Assembly: GCA_910579515.1 (NCBI GenBank) | Contig: CAJTUV010000028.1 | Span: forward strand, 1-47,408 | From: an uncultured Hungatella sp. | Lineage (GTDB): Bacteria > Bacillota > Clostridia > Lachnospirales > Lachnospiraceae | Direction: 5' to 3' | DNA length: 47,408 nucleotides | Shown: positions 33,692 to 41,226 of the stretch, piece by piece | Layout: each line of letters begins with the position of its first letter | How positions within the stretch are numbered: the stretch's first letter is position 1 | Notes under the pieces: generated by a model | Told to the model about the DNA's origin: nothing | The model's input: only the letters and a program-made list of their open reading frames with translations | Database searches by the model: none | Position numbers and translations under genes: made by a program

Positions 33692-35200
33692 CTACACCTT
33701 CCTTTTTTGTTTTACAAGCGGCCGGATTCCAAAAATTTCTTCAAAGAAATCCGCCTTGGCGTTTACTTCCATAATTTCCAGACTTAAATCACCGGGATAT
33801 GCTGTTGAAATCACCAGTGTATTCTCTCTTACACTCATTTTGCAGTCTGCCATTTTCTCATTATGTCCTCTGTCCATGGCATTTGCCAAGCGCAGCATAG
33901 CAGTCAATTTAGCTACTGTGATATCCGTTTTATCATAGTCAAAAAACTCAATATTATAACGGACCACATTGGCGATCATCTCCCGCTCTCCATGAGACAA
34001 GCCGATAATTTCTGTAGACATGACTATGTCATATCCGCAGGTACTGGACTGGCGTAAGCTGATAAACTTTCCACAGTCATGAAGGATCGTAGCAATCCGC
34101 AAAAGAAGCCGCTCTCTGATTCCCAGACCATGATATTTCTTCATGGCGTCAAACATAGCAAGAACATAATTTTCAATACATGCGCAATGGCTGGTATTGC
34201 AGCGGTAACGTTTTGCCATGTTTCTGGAAGCAGTGATAATATCGTCGTCAAAATTATGGGTAAATTTCAGACATTTCACAGACTCGGCATAATCCGCAGC
34301 AATTCCATCACACAGACGGATTCCTGGAACCCAAAGCATCTCTGCTCCCGTCATCTCCAGAATCTGCTTATAGATAATAACCCCTGGAATCAAAAGCTTG
34401 GCATATCCCTCGTTTACTCCAAAAAGATCCTCGATCTGGTACAGAGACATCTTCATCAGACGTTCGTAAAATTGTTTAAACTCTTCTGCACTGATCCGAT
34501 CGGTCTTTCTTCCATTCAGCACATCTTTAGCAAGATACAGAATGCTTTCTCCAATACAAATCAAATGTTTGATATCCCTGTCCTTCAAATACATCTTTTT
34601 AAAGGCATACAGTTCATTATCCACCATATCCTCAATAATTGCCTGTTCCGTCTCATTATCCACATGGATCTTTGACAGAATTTCTCTGATTTTTAAAATT
34701 CCCATAGGAATATTTTGGGTGGTCACCAGACGATCCTTATCAAACAGAGAAATCTGTTGACTTCCAAAACTAACGTCGGCAATGGCTGTTCCCTTTTGAA
34801 TAATTTTCTGAAATTCCACCGCTTTCATAGCAATGGCTTTATAGCTGAAAAAGCGCTGTTCGGAGTTGCTGATAATTCGAACCTGGATTCCTGTCCGCAC
34901 CCGTATCTGGTCCAGCACAATCTGTTTGTTTTTGGCCTCCCGCATGGCGCTGGTGGCATAGGCCCTGTATGTCTCAACCTGGTATGTCTTCATCACCTGG
35001 GAAAACTCTCCCAGAACCCGGCACATTTCGTCCACCAGTCTATAGCTGATCTTTCCGGTTCTGTATGTGTCCTTTCCCAGAGGAATCACGTGACGCAGAT
35101 GATCAATTTGCTGCATCTCATTCTTGGAAGACACCTCATAAATACAAAGCTCCAATTCAAAAGAGCCTACATCTATGGCTGCAAATATATGCGTCGCCAT
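33692..35200 (-). CDS. Ppx/GppA exopolyphosphatase with HD domain
   Basis: The ATG at 35200 follows AAAGGGAGGGATTGAG; earlier codons up to 35278 belong to the preceding gene's end. The 502-residue protein has the sugar-kinase-type N-terminal fold (FAAIDVGSFELELCIYEV, then ATSAMREAKN and ADVSFGSQQ) and a C-terminal HD-type helical domain (LRIATILHDCGKFI). It should degrade polyphosphate or guanosine pentaphosphate. In many Ppx enzymes the glycine-rich GGGS loop is expected; here FGSQQI is somewhat diverged. It sits between the DUF815 gene and ppk1. Confidence 0.9.
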   Translation of the reverse strand: MATHIFAAIDVGSFELELCIYEVSSKNEMQQIDHLRHVIPLGKDTYRTGKISYRLVDEMCRVLGEFSQVMKTYQVETYRAYATSAMREAKNKQIVLDQIRVRTGIQVRIISNSEQRFFSYKAIAMKAVEFQKIIQKGTAIADVSFGSQQISLFDKDRLVTTQNIPMGILKIREILSKIHVDNETEQAIIEDMVDNELYAFKKMYLKDRDIKHLICIGESILYLAKDVLNGRKTDRISAEEFKQFYERLMKMSLYQIEDLFGVNEGYAKLLIPGVIIYKQILEMTGAEMLWVPGIRLCDGIAADYAESVKCLKFTHNFDDDIITASRNMAKRYRCNTSHCACIENYVLAMFDAMKKYHGLGIRERLLLRIATILHDCGKFISLRQSSTCGYDIVMSTEIIGLSHGEREMIANVVRYNIEFFDYDKTDITVAKLTAMLRLANAMDRGHNEKMADCKMSVRENTLVISTAYPGDLSLEIMEVNAKADFFEEIFGIRPLVKQKRKV

Positions 35201-35201
35201 C

Positions 35202-36491
35202 TCAATCCCTCCCTTTCTCTGGACTGCCAAGAAGATATGTAATAAATTGCGCCGCCGTTCTTCCTGACAAACCGCCATGGTTCATTTCCCACTTATTTGC
35301 CTCAAAAAGAAGCTTCTCTTCTGGTATATCGATTCCATGCCGTTCAGCCAATGCTTTCACAATGTTCTGGAACTGCCTTTTATCTGGGGATCCAAAATAA
35401 ATGGTCACACCAAATCTGGCTACCAGAGACAATTTCTCCTGAACCGTGTCATTTACATGAAGCTCATCATCTAATTCCCGCTTATCGCTGAACTTTTCCC
35501 GAATCAGATGGCGGCGGTTAGAGGTGGCATAAATCAGAACATTGTCAGGCTTTCTTCCAAATCCGCCCTCAATGATAGCCTTTAAATATTTATATTCCAG
35601 CTCGCTTTCTTCAAAAGAAAGATCATCCATGTAGATGATAAAACGATAGTTTCTATTCTGAACCTGCTCCAGCACAGAGGACAAGGCGCGAAACTGATGT
35701 TTATAAACCTCGATAATCCGCAGCCCCTGTCCATAAAAAGCATTCAAGATTCCTTTCATGCAGGAGGACTTTCCCGTTCCCGCATCCCCAAACAGGAGTA
35801 CATTATTGGCTGGTTTTCCCTGTATAAAGCTTTCGGTGTTATCAATCAGTTTCTTTTTCTGAGCTTCATATCCTATGATATCGTCTAAATACACATGTTC
35901 CACATTGACAATCGGTTCAATCTTTGCCTCATGTCCCTGCTCTTTGATGCGAAACGCCTTATTTAATCCAAATTTCCCTACTCCAAACTCCAGATAAAAT
36001 TGGGCTGCTGCATTCCGAAATTCCACTTCCGTCTCTGCTCTGTTTAACGTCACAGACAACTGAATAATCCGATCCCTGACTCTCGCATTAAAAATCCGGC
36101 TTCCACGATCGACTGGTTCATAGGAGGCCAGCTCCTTCCAGATAGAACAGCCTGGAATCAAATCATCCAGCTTTGTGATATCCTGATGAAACAATGTTTT
36201 AAGAACCCCAAAGTCCTGGAGAGCCAAATGGGATAAGGTTCCCCCCTGATCTCCCCGAATCTCGCAGGAAATGCTATAAGCATTTTCATGATTGGCCAGG
36301 CAGAGGGCCAGAAAGCAGTGCCACAGATTCCCCTCGAATCCATATTCTGCCGCCAGTTCTATGAGCTGATTGGCACAAATACAAGAATCTTCCTGGCTCT
36401 GTTCTTTTGGTTCGGTCAAAAGCCCTGTCATCCGGTCAAATAACTGCTGATAACGAAAATTTCGGTAAATAATCAACGTTTCTGTGTTCAT
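35202..36491 (-). CDS. DUF815 AAA-type ATPase
   Basis: The 429-residue protein has an N-terminal helical region of about 190 residues and a C-terminal AAA domain: VYLDDIIGYEAQKKKL, Walker A GDAGTGKSS, Walker B FIIYMDDLSF, ATSNRRHLI sensor 1. The DUF815 family is widespread and has no defined role. It is placed between prephenate dehydratase (16 bases) and Ppx (its stop and the next start are one base apart), so it is translated with the polyphosphate genes. A link with polyphosphate is possible by position only. Confidence 0.88.
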   Translation of the reverse strand: MNTETLIIYRNFRYQQLFDRMTGLLTEPKEQSQEDSCICANQLIELAAEYGFEGNLWHCFLALCLANHENAYSISCEIRGDQGGTLSHLALQDFGVLKTLFHQDITKLDDLIPGCSIWKELASYEPVDRGSRIFNARVRDRIIQLSVTLNRAETEVEFRNAAAQFYLEFGVGKFGLNKAFRIKEQGHEAKIEPIVNVEHVYLDDIIGYEAQKKKLIDNTESFIQGKPANNVLLFGDAGTGKSSCMKGILNAFYGQGLRIIEVYKHQFRALSSVLEQVQNRNYRFIIYMDDLSFEESELEYKYLKAIIEGGFGRKPDNVLIYATSNRRHLIREKFSDKRELDDELHVNDTVQEKLSLVARFGVTIYFGSPDKRQFQNIVKALAERHGIDIPEEKLLFEANKWEMNHGGLSGRTAAQFITYLLGSPEKGRD

Positions 36492-36507
36492 CCTTTTTCC
36501 TGTCCTT

Positions 36508-37635
36508 TTAATAATTTCCTAAAATTCTTACATTGGCAGCTTCCTCTGAGATACTTTTCAGCGCGTTCTGGACCGGCACATCGCTTAAATTTCCTTCAAT
36601 ATCCACAAAAAACCGATATTCCCAGTTCTTTCCCAGAATTGGTCTGGACTCAATCATCACCATATTAACTCCATTATAAATAAAGTTCCCCAGAATATTG
36701 TATAAAGAGCCTATCTTATGAGGCAGTTCAAAACAAATACTAATCTTTTTTGCATCCTTTCTATAGACCTTATCCCTGGCCAGAATGATAAAACGGGTAG
36801 TATTGTCTCTGTTGTGGTTAATTTCCTGGGCCAGAACTGACAAGCCATACAAACTCCCTGCCACCTGACTGGCCACCGCCGCCTGATGGACGTCCTGGTC
36901 TTCGATTACTTTTTTAGCGGATACCGCCGTGTTCTCCACACTAATCTGCTTCCAGTCACTATGAGCATTTAGGTACTGGGAACACTGCATCAGTGCCTGA
37001 GGATGGGAGTACACCACCTGAATATCCTGAAGAGAAGCGCCTGGAAGCCCTAACAGCGCATGATTCACAGGAAGGAACGTCTCCGCCACGATCACATTGT
37101 CATGACGAATTAATAAATCATAGTTGTCGCTCACTGCTCCTGCCGAAGAGTTCTCAATGGGAATAACCGCATAATCTGCCCTCCCAAGTTCCACCTCTGT
37201 CATGGCTTCCTCCCAGGTCTTTACGTGATACATCTGTGCTGTCTCGCCAAAATACTGCAGGGCGGCTCCATGACTGTAGGCCCCCTCCACACCTTGATAA
37301 ACGACTCGGGCTTTCTCTTTTAAGAAACCGTCCACCATGGCAAATCCTGTATCCGTATGGGCTCCATGTTGTTTTAAAATCTGATATTGATAACGGCGGC
37401 TGATGGTCATCAACTGGGTAAACAATTCTTCCGCTGCCTGTTTGTGAAACAGGCCATGGGAAAGTTCTCGTACTGAAGCGATTTTCTGCTGCTCCCGCTC
37501 TTTGTCAAAGACAGGTTTTCCTGTCTCTATTTTGTACTCTGCCACCTGGCCGCACACCTTAAGCCGTTCTTCTAACAGTTGTATGAGCTGGCGGTCAATG
37601 CCGTCCAGCTCTTTGCGCAATTCCAGTAAATCCAC
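36508..37635 (-). CDS. pheA: Bifunctional chorismate mutase / prephenate dehydratase
   Basis: The 375-residue enzyme catalyses two steps from chorismate to phenylpyruvate in phenylalanine synthesis. Chorismate mutase (residues about 1-85; LRKELDGIDRQLIQLLEER), prephenate dehydratase (about 110-285; YQGVEGAYSHGAA, VIPIENSSAGAV, DNTTRFIIL) and a C-terminal ACT domain (about 295-370; HKIGSLYNILG, IESRP) can be seen; the last binds phenylalanine for feedback. The start is a GTG at 37635 with GAGGGAAGATAA; it follows the acyltransferase stop without a gap. No leader peptide or T-box is seen upstream. Confidence 0.95.
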   Translation of the reverse strand: MDLLELRKELDGIDRQLIQLLEERLKVCGQVAEYKIETGKPVFDKEREQQKIASVRELSHGLFHKQAAEELFTQLMTISRRYQYQILKQHGAHTDTGFAMVDGFLKEKARVVYQGVEGAYSHGAALQYFGETAQMYHVKTWEEAMTEVELGRADYAVIPIENSSAGAVSDNYDLLIRHDNVIVAETFLPVNHALLGLPGASLQDIQVVYSHPQALMQCSQYLNAHSDWKQISVENTAVSAKKVIEDQDVHQAAVASQVAGSLYGLSVLAQEINHNRDNTTRFIILARDKVYRKDAKKISICFELPHKIGSLYNILGNFIYNGVNMVMIESRPILGKNWEYRFFVDIEGNLSDVPVQNALKSISEEAANVRILGNY

Positions 37636-38385
37636 TTATCTTCCCTCTCTTATGTCTTTTTCTTTTTGCAGCATGTTACGAATCATTTCCTGAGTGTAGG
37701 CTCCGGCAAATTTTCGTTTCGCCGGCTCCAGCTCTTTGACAATAAACGGCTCTCCAAATTCTATGGTCACCTGAGAACTTTTCATAATGGGGATGTGGTT
37801 TTCAAAGATCTCTGCCGTACCAGTAATTGCCACAGGAACCACAGGGCAGCCGGACTTCTCCGCAATTTTTAAACTTCCTTCTTTAAAAGGGAGCATCTCT
37901 AAAATATCATCGCTTTCATTTCTGGTACCTTCCGGAAAAATCCAGATGGAAATTCCTGCCTTGATCTGCTCAATCCCTTTTAAAATCGTTTTCATCCCTT
38001 CTTTTAAATTGTCTCTGTCTAAAAACAGACAGTGAACATTTTCCATCCAGGTGACTAAAAACGGATAGCGCCTCATCTCCTTCTTTGCCACAAAGCCAAG
38101 CAAATGTGGAACGGTTGTATATCCAACCAAAATGTCAAAATAGCTTCTATGGTTCCCTACATACAACACGGCTGTGTCCTCTGGCACATTCTCCTGCCCT
38201 TTTACGGTTATATGTACTCCCACTAATTTAAGAATAAACCGAAACACTCCTTGTACGATATGAAGACTCTGCCAGTCTCTCTTGTCTGGGTCTTTTCTGC
38301 CTAAATACGCCTCCCATAATAGAAGCGGTGTGCTCAGTACTAAAAACAAAATCACGCTCAATGCAACTAGTATAAACTTTATCAT
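37636..38385 (-). CDS. plsC: 1-acyl-glycerol-3-phosphate acyltransferase
   Basis: The ATG at 38385 follows AAGAAGGAGGGACGT; earlier codons to 38436 are unlikely. The 249-residue protein has an N-terminal membrane helix (residues 3-22) and the acyltransferase motifs: VGNHRSYFDILV (His-x4-Asp), FPEGTRN and PVVPVAITGT. It makes phosphatidic acid from lysophosphatidic acid. The nearby cardiolipin synthase works later in the same lipid route. It is transcribed together with pheA, whose start touches its stop. Confidence 0.92.
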   Translation of the reverse strand: MIKFILVALSVILFLVLSTPLLLWEAYLGRKDPDKRDWQSLHIVQGVFRFILKLVGVHITVKGQENVPEDTAVLYVGNHRSYFDILVGYTTVPHLLGFVAKKEMRRYPFLVTWMENVHCLFLDRDNLKEGMKTILKGIEQIKAGISIWIFPEGTRNESDDILEMLPFKEGSLKIAEKSGCPVVPVAITGTAEIFENHIPIMKSSQVTIEFGEPFIVKELEPAKRKFAGAYTQEMIRNMLQKEKDIREGR

Positions 38386-38417
38386 ACGTCCCTCCTTCTT
38401 TCCCTTCATTTTAGTAT

Positions 38418-38454
38418 AAGAAGGGCGCAAATACAAGTCTTATGCGCCCTTCTT
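38418..38454. terminator. Strong hairpin between the CmpB-like and plsC genes
   Basis: AAGAAGGGCGCA and TGCGCCCTTCTT form a perfect 12-bp stem with a 13-base loop. Its arm overlaps the end of the CmpB-like gene. On the minus strand only a weak T-run follows (ATACT), whereas the plus strand has TTTTTT. It may attenuate read-through to plsC or stabilise the upstream mRNA end. Confidence 0.6.
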
Positions 38455-38919
38455 TTTTGTAATTCCTTCAAATAAAAGTCCTGTGCAAAACCACAGTGGA
38501 GCGAAGTCCAGCCGAATCAATCCGTTGATGTTGCTGTGACGTCCTGTATAGTCCCAGGGACAGATTCCCCTGGCCCGAAGCCATGCCCCAGAAAAGTATT
38601 CCGCAGTAAAAATCAGCACCATGTAAAGTACTCCATGGCGAACGATTCGGTCACCTGCAGACAAAGACGGCAGACTTCCTCCCTCGACTGCCAGCCATCG
38701 GTCAATTCCTTCCCCAATGGGAGACAGCAAAGCCCCTAGTCCATAAATCGGAAACATAAGCAGCGATGTTTTTCCCATCAGTCTCCAGTCCTGAAGCATC
38801 ATGGATTCCATAGAAGTGAACACCACCTCCAGGCACCACCCTGTCATCCCGCACTTACAAAAATTTCTTCCCATTTCCTTTAAACTGTCTATGATCTTCA
38901 TGGGGGTTATTATAATCAC
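38440..38919 (-). CDS. CmpB-like (ABC_trans_CmpB) small membrane protein
   Basis: The 159-residue product has several hydrophobic segments and the family's features: GLGALLSP, a central hydrophobic VLYMVLIFTAEYFSGAWL stretch, WDYTGRHSNINGLIRLDFAP and WFCTGLLFE near the end. Named after ABC transporters, the family is uncharacterised. Starts are uncertain: a GTG at 38919 or an ATG at 38901, neither with a good ribosome site; a stop lies four codons upstream of the GTG. It lies between cls and plsC. Confidence 0.75.
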   Translation of the reverse strand: MIIITPMKIIDSLKEMGRNFCKCGMTGWCLEVVFTSMESMMLQDWRLMGKTSLLMFPIYGLGALLSPIGEGIDRWLAVEGGSLPSLSAGDRIVRHGVLYMVLIFTAEYFSGAWLRARGICPWDYTGRHSNINGLIRLDFAPLWFCTGLLFEGITKKKGA

Positions 38920-38956
38920 AACGCTCTATTCTATTCACAGTTCTCATATCTACCTA

Positions 38957-40486
38957 TTATAAAAGCGGCGACAGCAGTCTGCTGCACTGTTCTTTCGCCC
39001 TCACCACAATACTGCGGCTCTCATATCGTTTCTTCGTTATCTCCCTGCAATGCTCCAAATCCTCCAGAAAAAGGGTTTCCAGCCGCTGAGTAGTCTCTGT
39101 GTCAAACATGGTGGCATTGACCTCAAAATTCAGCTCAAAGCTTCGAATGTCCATATTTGCAGTCCCGTAACAGCTTACCAGTCCGTCGACCATCACGCCT
39201 TTTGCGTGGAGAAATCCATTTTCATAGGTATAGCAGCGAGCCCCTGCTTCCAGAAGATCCTTTACATAGGAATAGGTCGCCCAATACACAAAGGGATGGT
39301 CTGGTTTACATGGGATCATCAGACGCACATCCAGCCCAGATTCCGCCGCAATCTTAAGGGCAGACAGGATTGCATCGTCTGGCACAAAGTATGGGGTCTG
39401 GATATAGATATGATGTCTGGCCTTGTGAAAAAGCTGAAGATAGTTGTTGCGGATCTGACGGTTACTGGCGTCTGGGCCGCTGTTAATAATCTGGATTCCT
39501 ACTCCCTGGCCAAACAGCTCTGTCTGAAACGTCTCTGCAAGCTCTGTGGACGCAGCCATCTCCATTCCTTCTTCTTGTTCCGGCAATCCAAAATATTTTC
39601 CCTGCTTAAATAAATTCTCTTTGACTGCATAGTTCCAGTCCAGGGCGAACCGAATCTGGAGACTGTACACAGCGCTCCCCTGAATCTTTAAATGTGTGTC
39701 TCTCCAATATCCAAACTTCGGATCTCTGGAAATATATTCCCGTCCGATGTTAAACCCTCCTACATATCCCGCTTTTCCATCAATTACCACAATCTTTCTG
39801 TGATTGCGGTAGTTGACACGAAGCTGAAGGCGGCCAAGAAAAGCGGGAAAAAATTCTCCAACTTTAATTCCTGCCTCCGACAGATCCTTCCAAACCCGTT
39901 TGGGCATAAATCTTCCGCCCATGCCGTCATATAGTATTCGGACTTCCACTCCCTGCCTGGCCTTCTCCTTTAAAATTGGAATCATAGCCTGAAATACCTC
40001 ATCATTTTTAATAATGTAGTATTGAATGTGAATATAATTTTCAGCTTTTTTAAGTTCTTCTACCAGGTTGGAAAATTTTTCCACTCCGTCCGTAAAAATC
40101 TCTACCGTATTATCTGTTGTTAAAACCGCTCCCGATGTGGCCAGATTATATAAGACCAGGTCCTCATAATCCCGGCAAAGCGGATCACGAAACCAATTTT
40201 CACGATTCAGGATTCCCTCCTCCTGAGATTTTACCGGATACTTTAAACGGTCCTCCACCTCTTTGATGCGGAACATTTTGCTCTTTCGAAAATCCTGACA
40301 TAACATCAAATACAAGAAAAATCCGAAAATCGGTAAAAAGTATAAAGCCAGCAGCCAGGTCCACACAGCTTTGGGGTCCCTGCGCTGAAAAAACACGATA
40401 ACCACCGACAAAATCAGATTGATATACAGAAGATTTTCCATCATCCAGCTCCAGGCTGTTTTAGTTATCTCCAACAGGAGTTCCAT
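38957..40486 (-). CDS. cls: Cardiolipin synthase
   Basis: The 509-residue enzyme joins two phosphatidylglycerols in the membrane. Two N-terminal membrane segments (about residues 15-35 and 42-62; WTWLLALYFLPIFGFFLYLM) are followed by two phospholipase-D HKD motifs: HRKIVVIDGKAGYVGGFN and HAKGVMVDGLVSCYGTANMD. The ATG follows AGGTGAAGATTT. The length and layout are those of bacterial ClsA. It is in a small run of membrane-lipid genes with plsC. Confidence 0.95.
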   Translation of the reverse strand: MELLLEITKTAWSWMMENLLYINLILSVVIVFFQRRDPKAVWTWLLALYFLPIFGFFLYLMLCQDFRKSKMFRIKEVEDRLKYPVKSQEEGILNRENWFRDPLCRDYEDLVLYNLATSGAVLTTDNTVEIFTDGVEKFSNLVEELKKAENYIHIQYYIIKNDEVFQAMIPILKEKARQGVEVRILYDGMGGRFMPKRVWKDLSEAGIKVGEFFPAFLGRLQLRVNYRNHRKIVVIDGKAGYVGGFNIGREYISRDPKFGYWRDTHLKIQGSAVYSLQIRFALDWNYAVKENLFKQGKYFGLPEQEEGMEMAASTELAETFQTELFGQGVGIQIINSGPDASNRQIRNNYLQLFHKARHHIYIQTPYFVPDDAILSALKIAAESGLDVRLMIPCKPDHPFVYWATYSYVKDLLEAGARCYTYENGFLHAKGVMVDGLVSCYGTANMDIRSFELNFEVNATMFDTETTQRLETLFLEDLEHCREITKKRYESRSIVVRAKEQCSRLLSPLL

Positions 40487-40541
40487 AAATCTTCACCTCA
40501 TTTCCTTATCTGCTATTTTATCCTATGTCTATAACAAATAT

Positions 40542-40574
40542 AGCCAGTTCCAAGATATTTCACTTAGACTGGCT
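40542..40574 (-). terminator. Possible terminator of the pseudopilin gene
   Basis: AGCCAGT...ACTGGCT with an inner CTAAG/CTTGG stem and one bulge overlaps the gene's stop codon. ATATTTGTTAT follows on the minus strand, a weak T-run. Confidence 0.4.
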
Positions 40575-41006
40575 TATAGTTTCAATCTCTATATTTTTTC
40601 CTGGATAACATTTTGCCCTGTATCTCTTCCATTCTATCTCAAAACCGCCATAATGTTCGCTTCCATAGGTAGCGTTTACATAAACAATCCATGTTTCATC
40701 CAGATTGCTGCCCTCAATCCTTTTTGACAGAGGGTTTTCTGAGTCGCCAATGGGAGATGCCATCAGCTTTCGGATGGTGGTTCGTTCCAGATTTCCTTCT
40801 AACCGTTGTTCCTCCAGGTAATCATTTAGCACAGAGGAGATGATTTTTATATTATACTCCAAAACCTTCTCCTCCGCGTTTTTCTGTACGTTTCGATAAG
40901 TGGGAATAGAAATAGCTGCCAAAATAGAAATAATGCCTACAACCGTTAAGAGCTCCAGTAATGTAAACCCTGCCTGTCTACGAGAACTGGTTCTTTTCTG
41001 CGTCAT
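40560..41006 (-). CDS. Orphan type IV pilin-like / pseudopilin protein
   Basis: The ATG at 41006 is the most likely start. The 148-residue product has a short basic leader, RRQAG, cut before FTLLELLTVVGIISILAAISIP, the classical prepilin cleavage site and hydrophobic helix with Glu at +5. The globular part is 110 residues with two cysteines at most. No prepilin peptidase, assembly ATPase or platform gene lies here. It overlaps the DUF4250 gene by 29 bases. Confidence 0.85.
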   Translation of the reverse strand: MTQKRTSSRRQAGFTLLELLTVVGIISILAAISIPTYRNVQKNAEEKVLEYNIKIISSVLNDYLEEQRLEGNLERTTIRKLMASPIGDSENPLSKRIEGSNLDETWIVYVNATYGSEHYGGFEIEWKRYRAKCYPGKNIEIETISQSK

Positions 41007-41148
41007 AAACATACCCAATCGTCTTCAATGTCTTCTGCAATCCGTCTGAAGACACGGACATCGCTTTGCAAAACTCCTCTAAGGAGGGATAAAAATCTCT
41101 TAACTGGGTGTTGACATAGCTTAAAAGTATTACTGGATCTTTGGGCAT
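40978..41148 (-). CDS. DUF4250 protein
   Basis: The ATG at 41148 follows AGAAGGAGAAGGAAG; the longer frame to 41220 lacks support. The 56-residue product, MPKDPVILLSYVNTQLRD at its start and YDAEKNQF at its end, matches the DUF4250 family, which is widespread in Clostridia and of unknown function. A promoter is seen upstream. It overlaps the pseudopilin gene by 29 bases, indicating coupled translation. Confidence 0.85.
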   Translation of the reverse strand: MPKDPVILLSYVNTQLRDFYPSLEEFCKAMSVSSDGLQKTLKTIGYVYDAEKNQFS

Positions 41149-41191
41149 CTTCCTTCTCCTTCTGGTCAAATTCTTCCTGACTGACAGTATT

Positions 41192-41220
41192 ATCATAACA
41201 TATAAGCCTTTGTGTTTCAA
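41192..41220 (-). promoter_or_regulatory. Promoter of the DUF4250-pseudopilin unit
   Basis: TTGAAA and TATGAT with a 17-base spacer on the minus strand, starting 6 bases before the end of clpB and lying about 45 bases upstream of the DUF4250 start. Confidence 0.6.
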
Positions 41221-41226
41221 GAACAG

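Noticed and set aside
36508..37700. T-box or leader peptide in front of pheA
   Set aside because: The plsC stop touches the pheA start, so there is no leader region.
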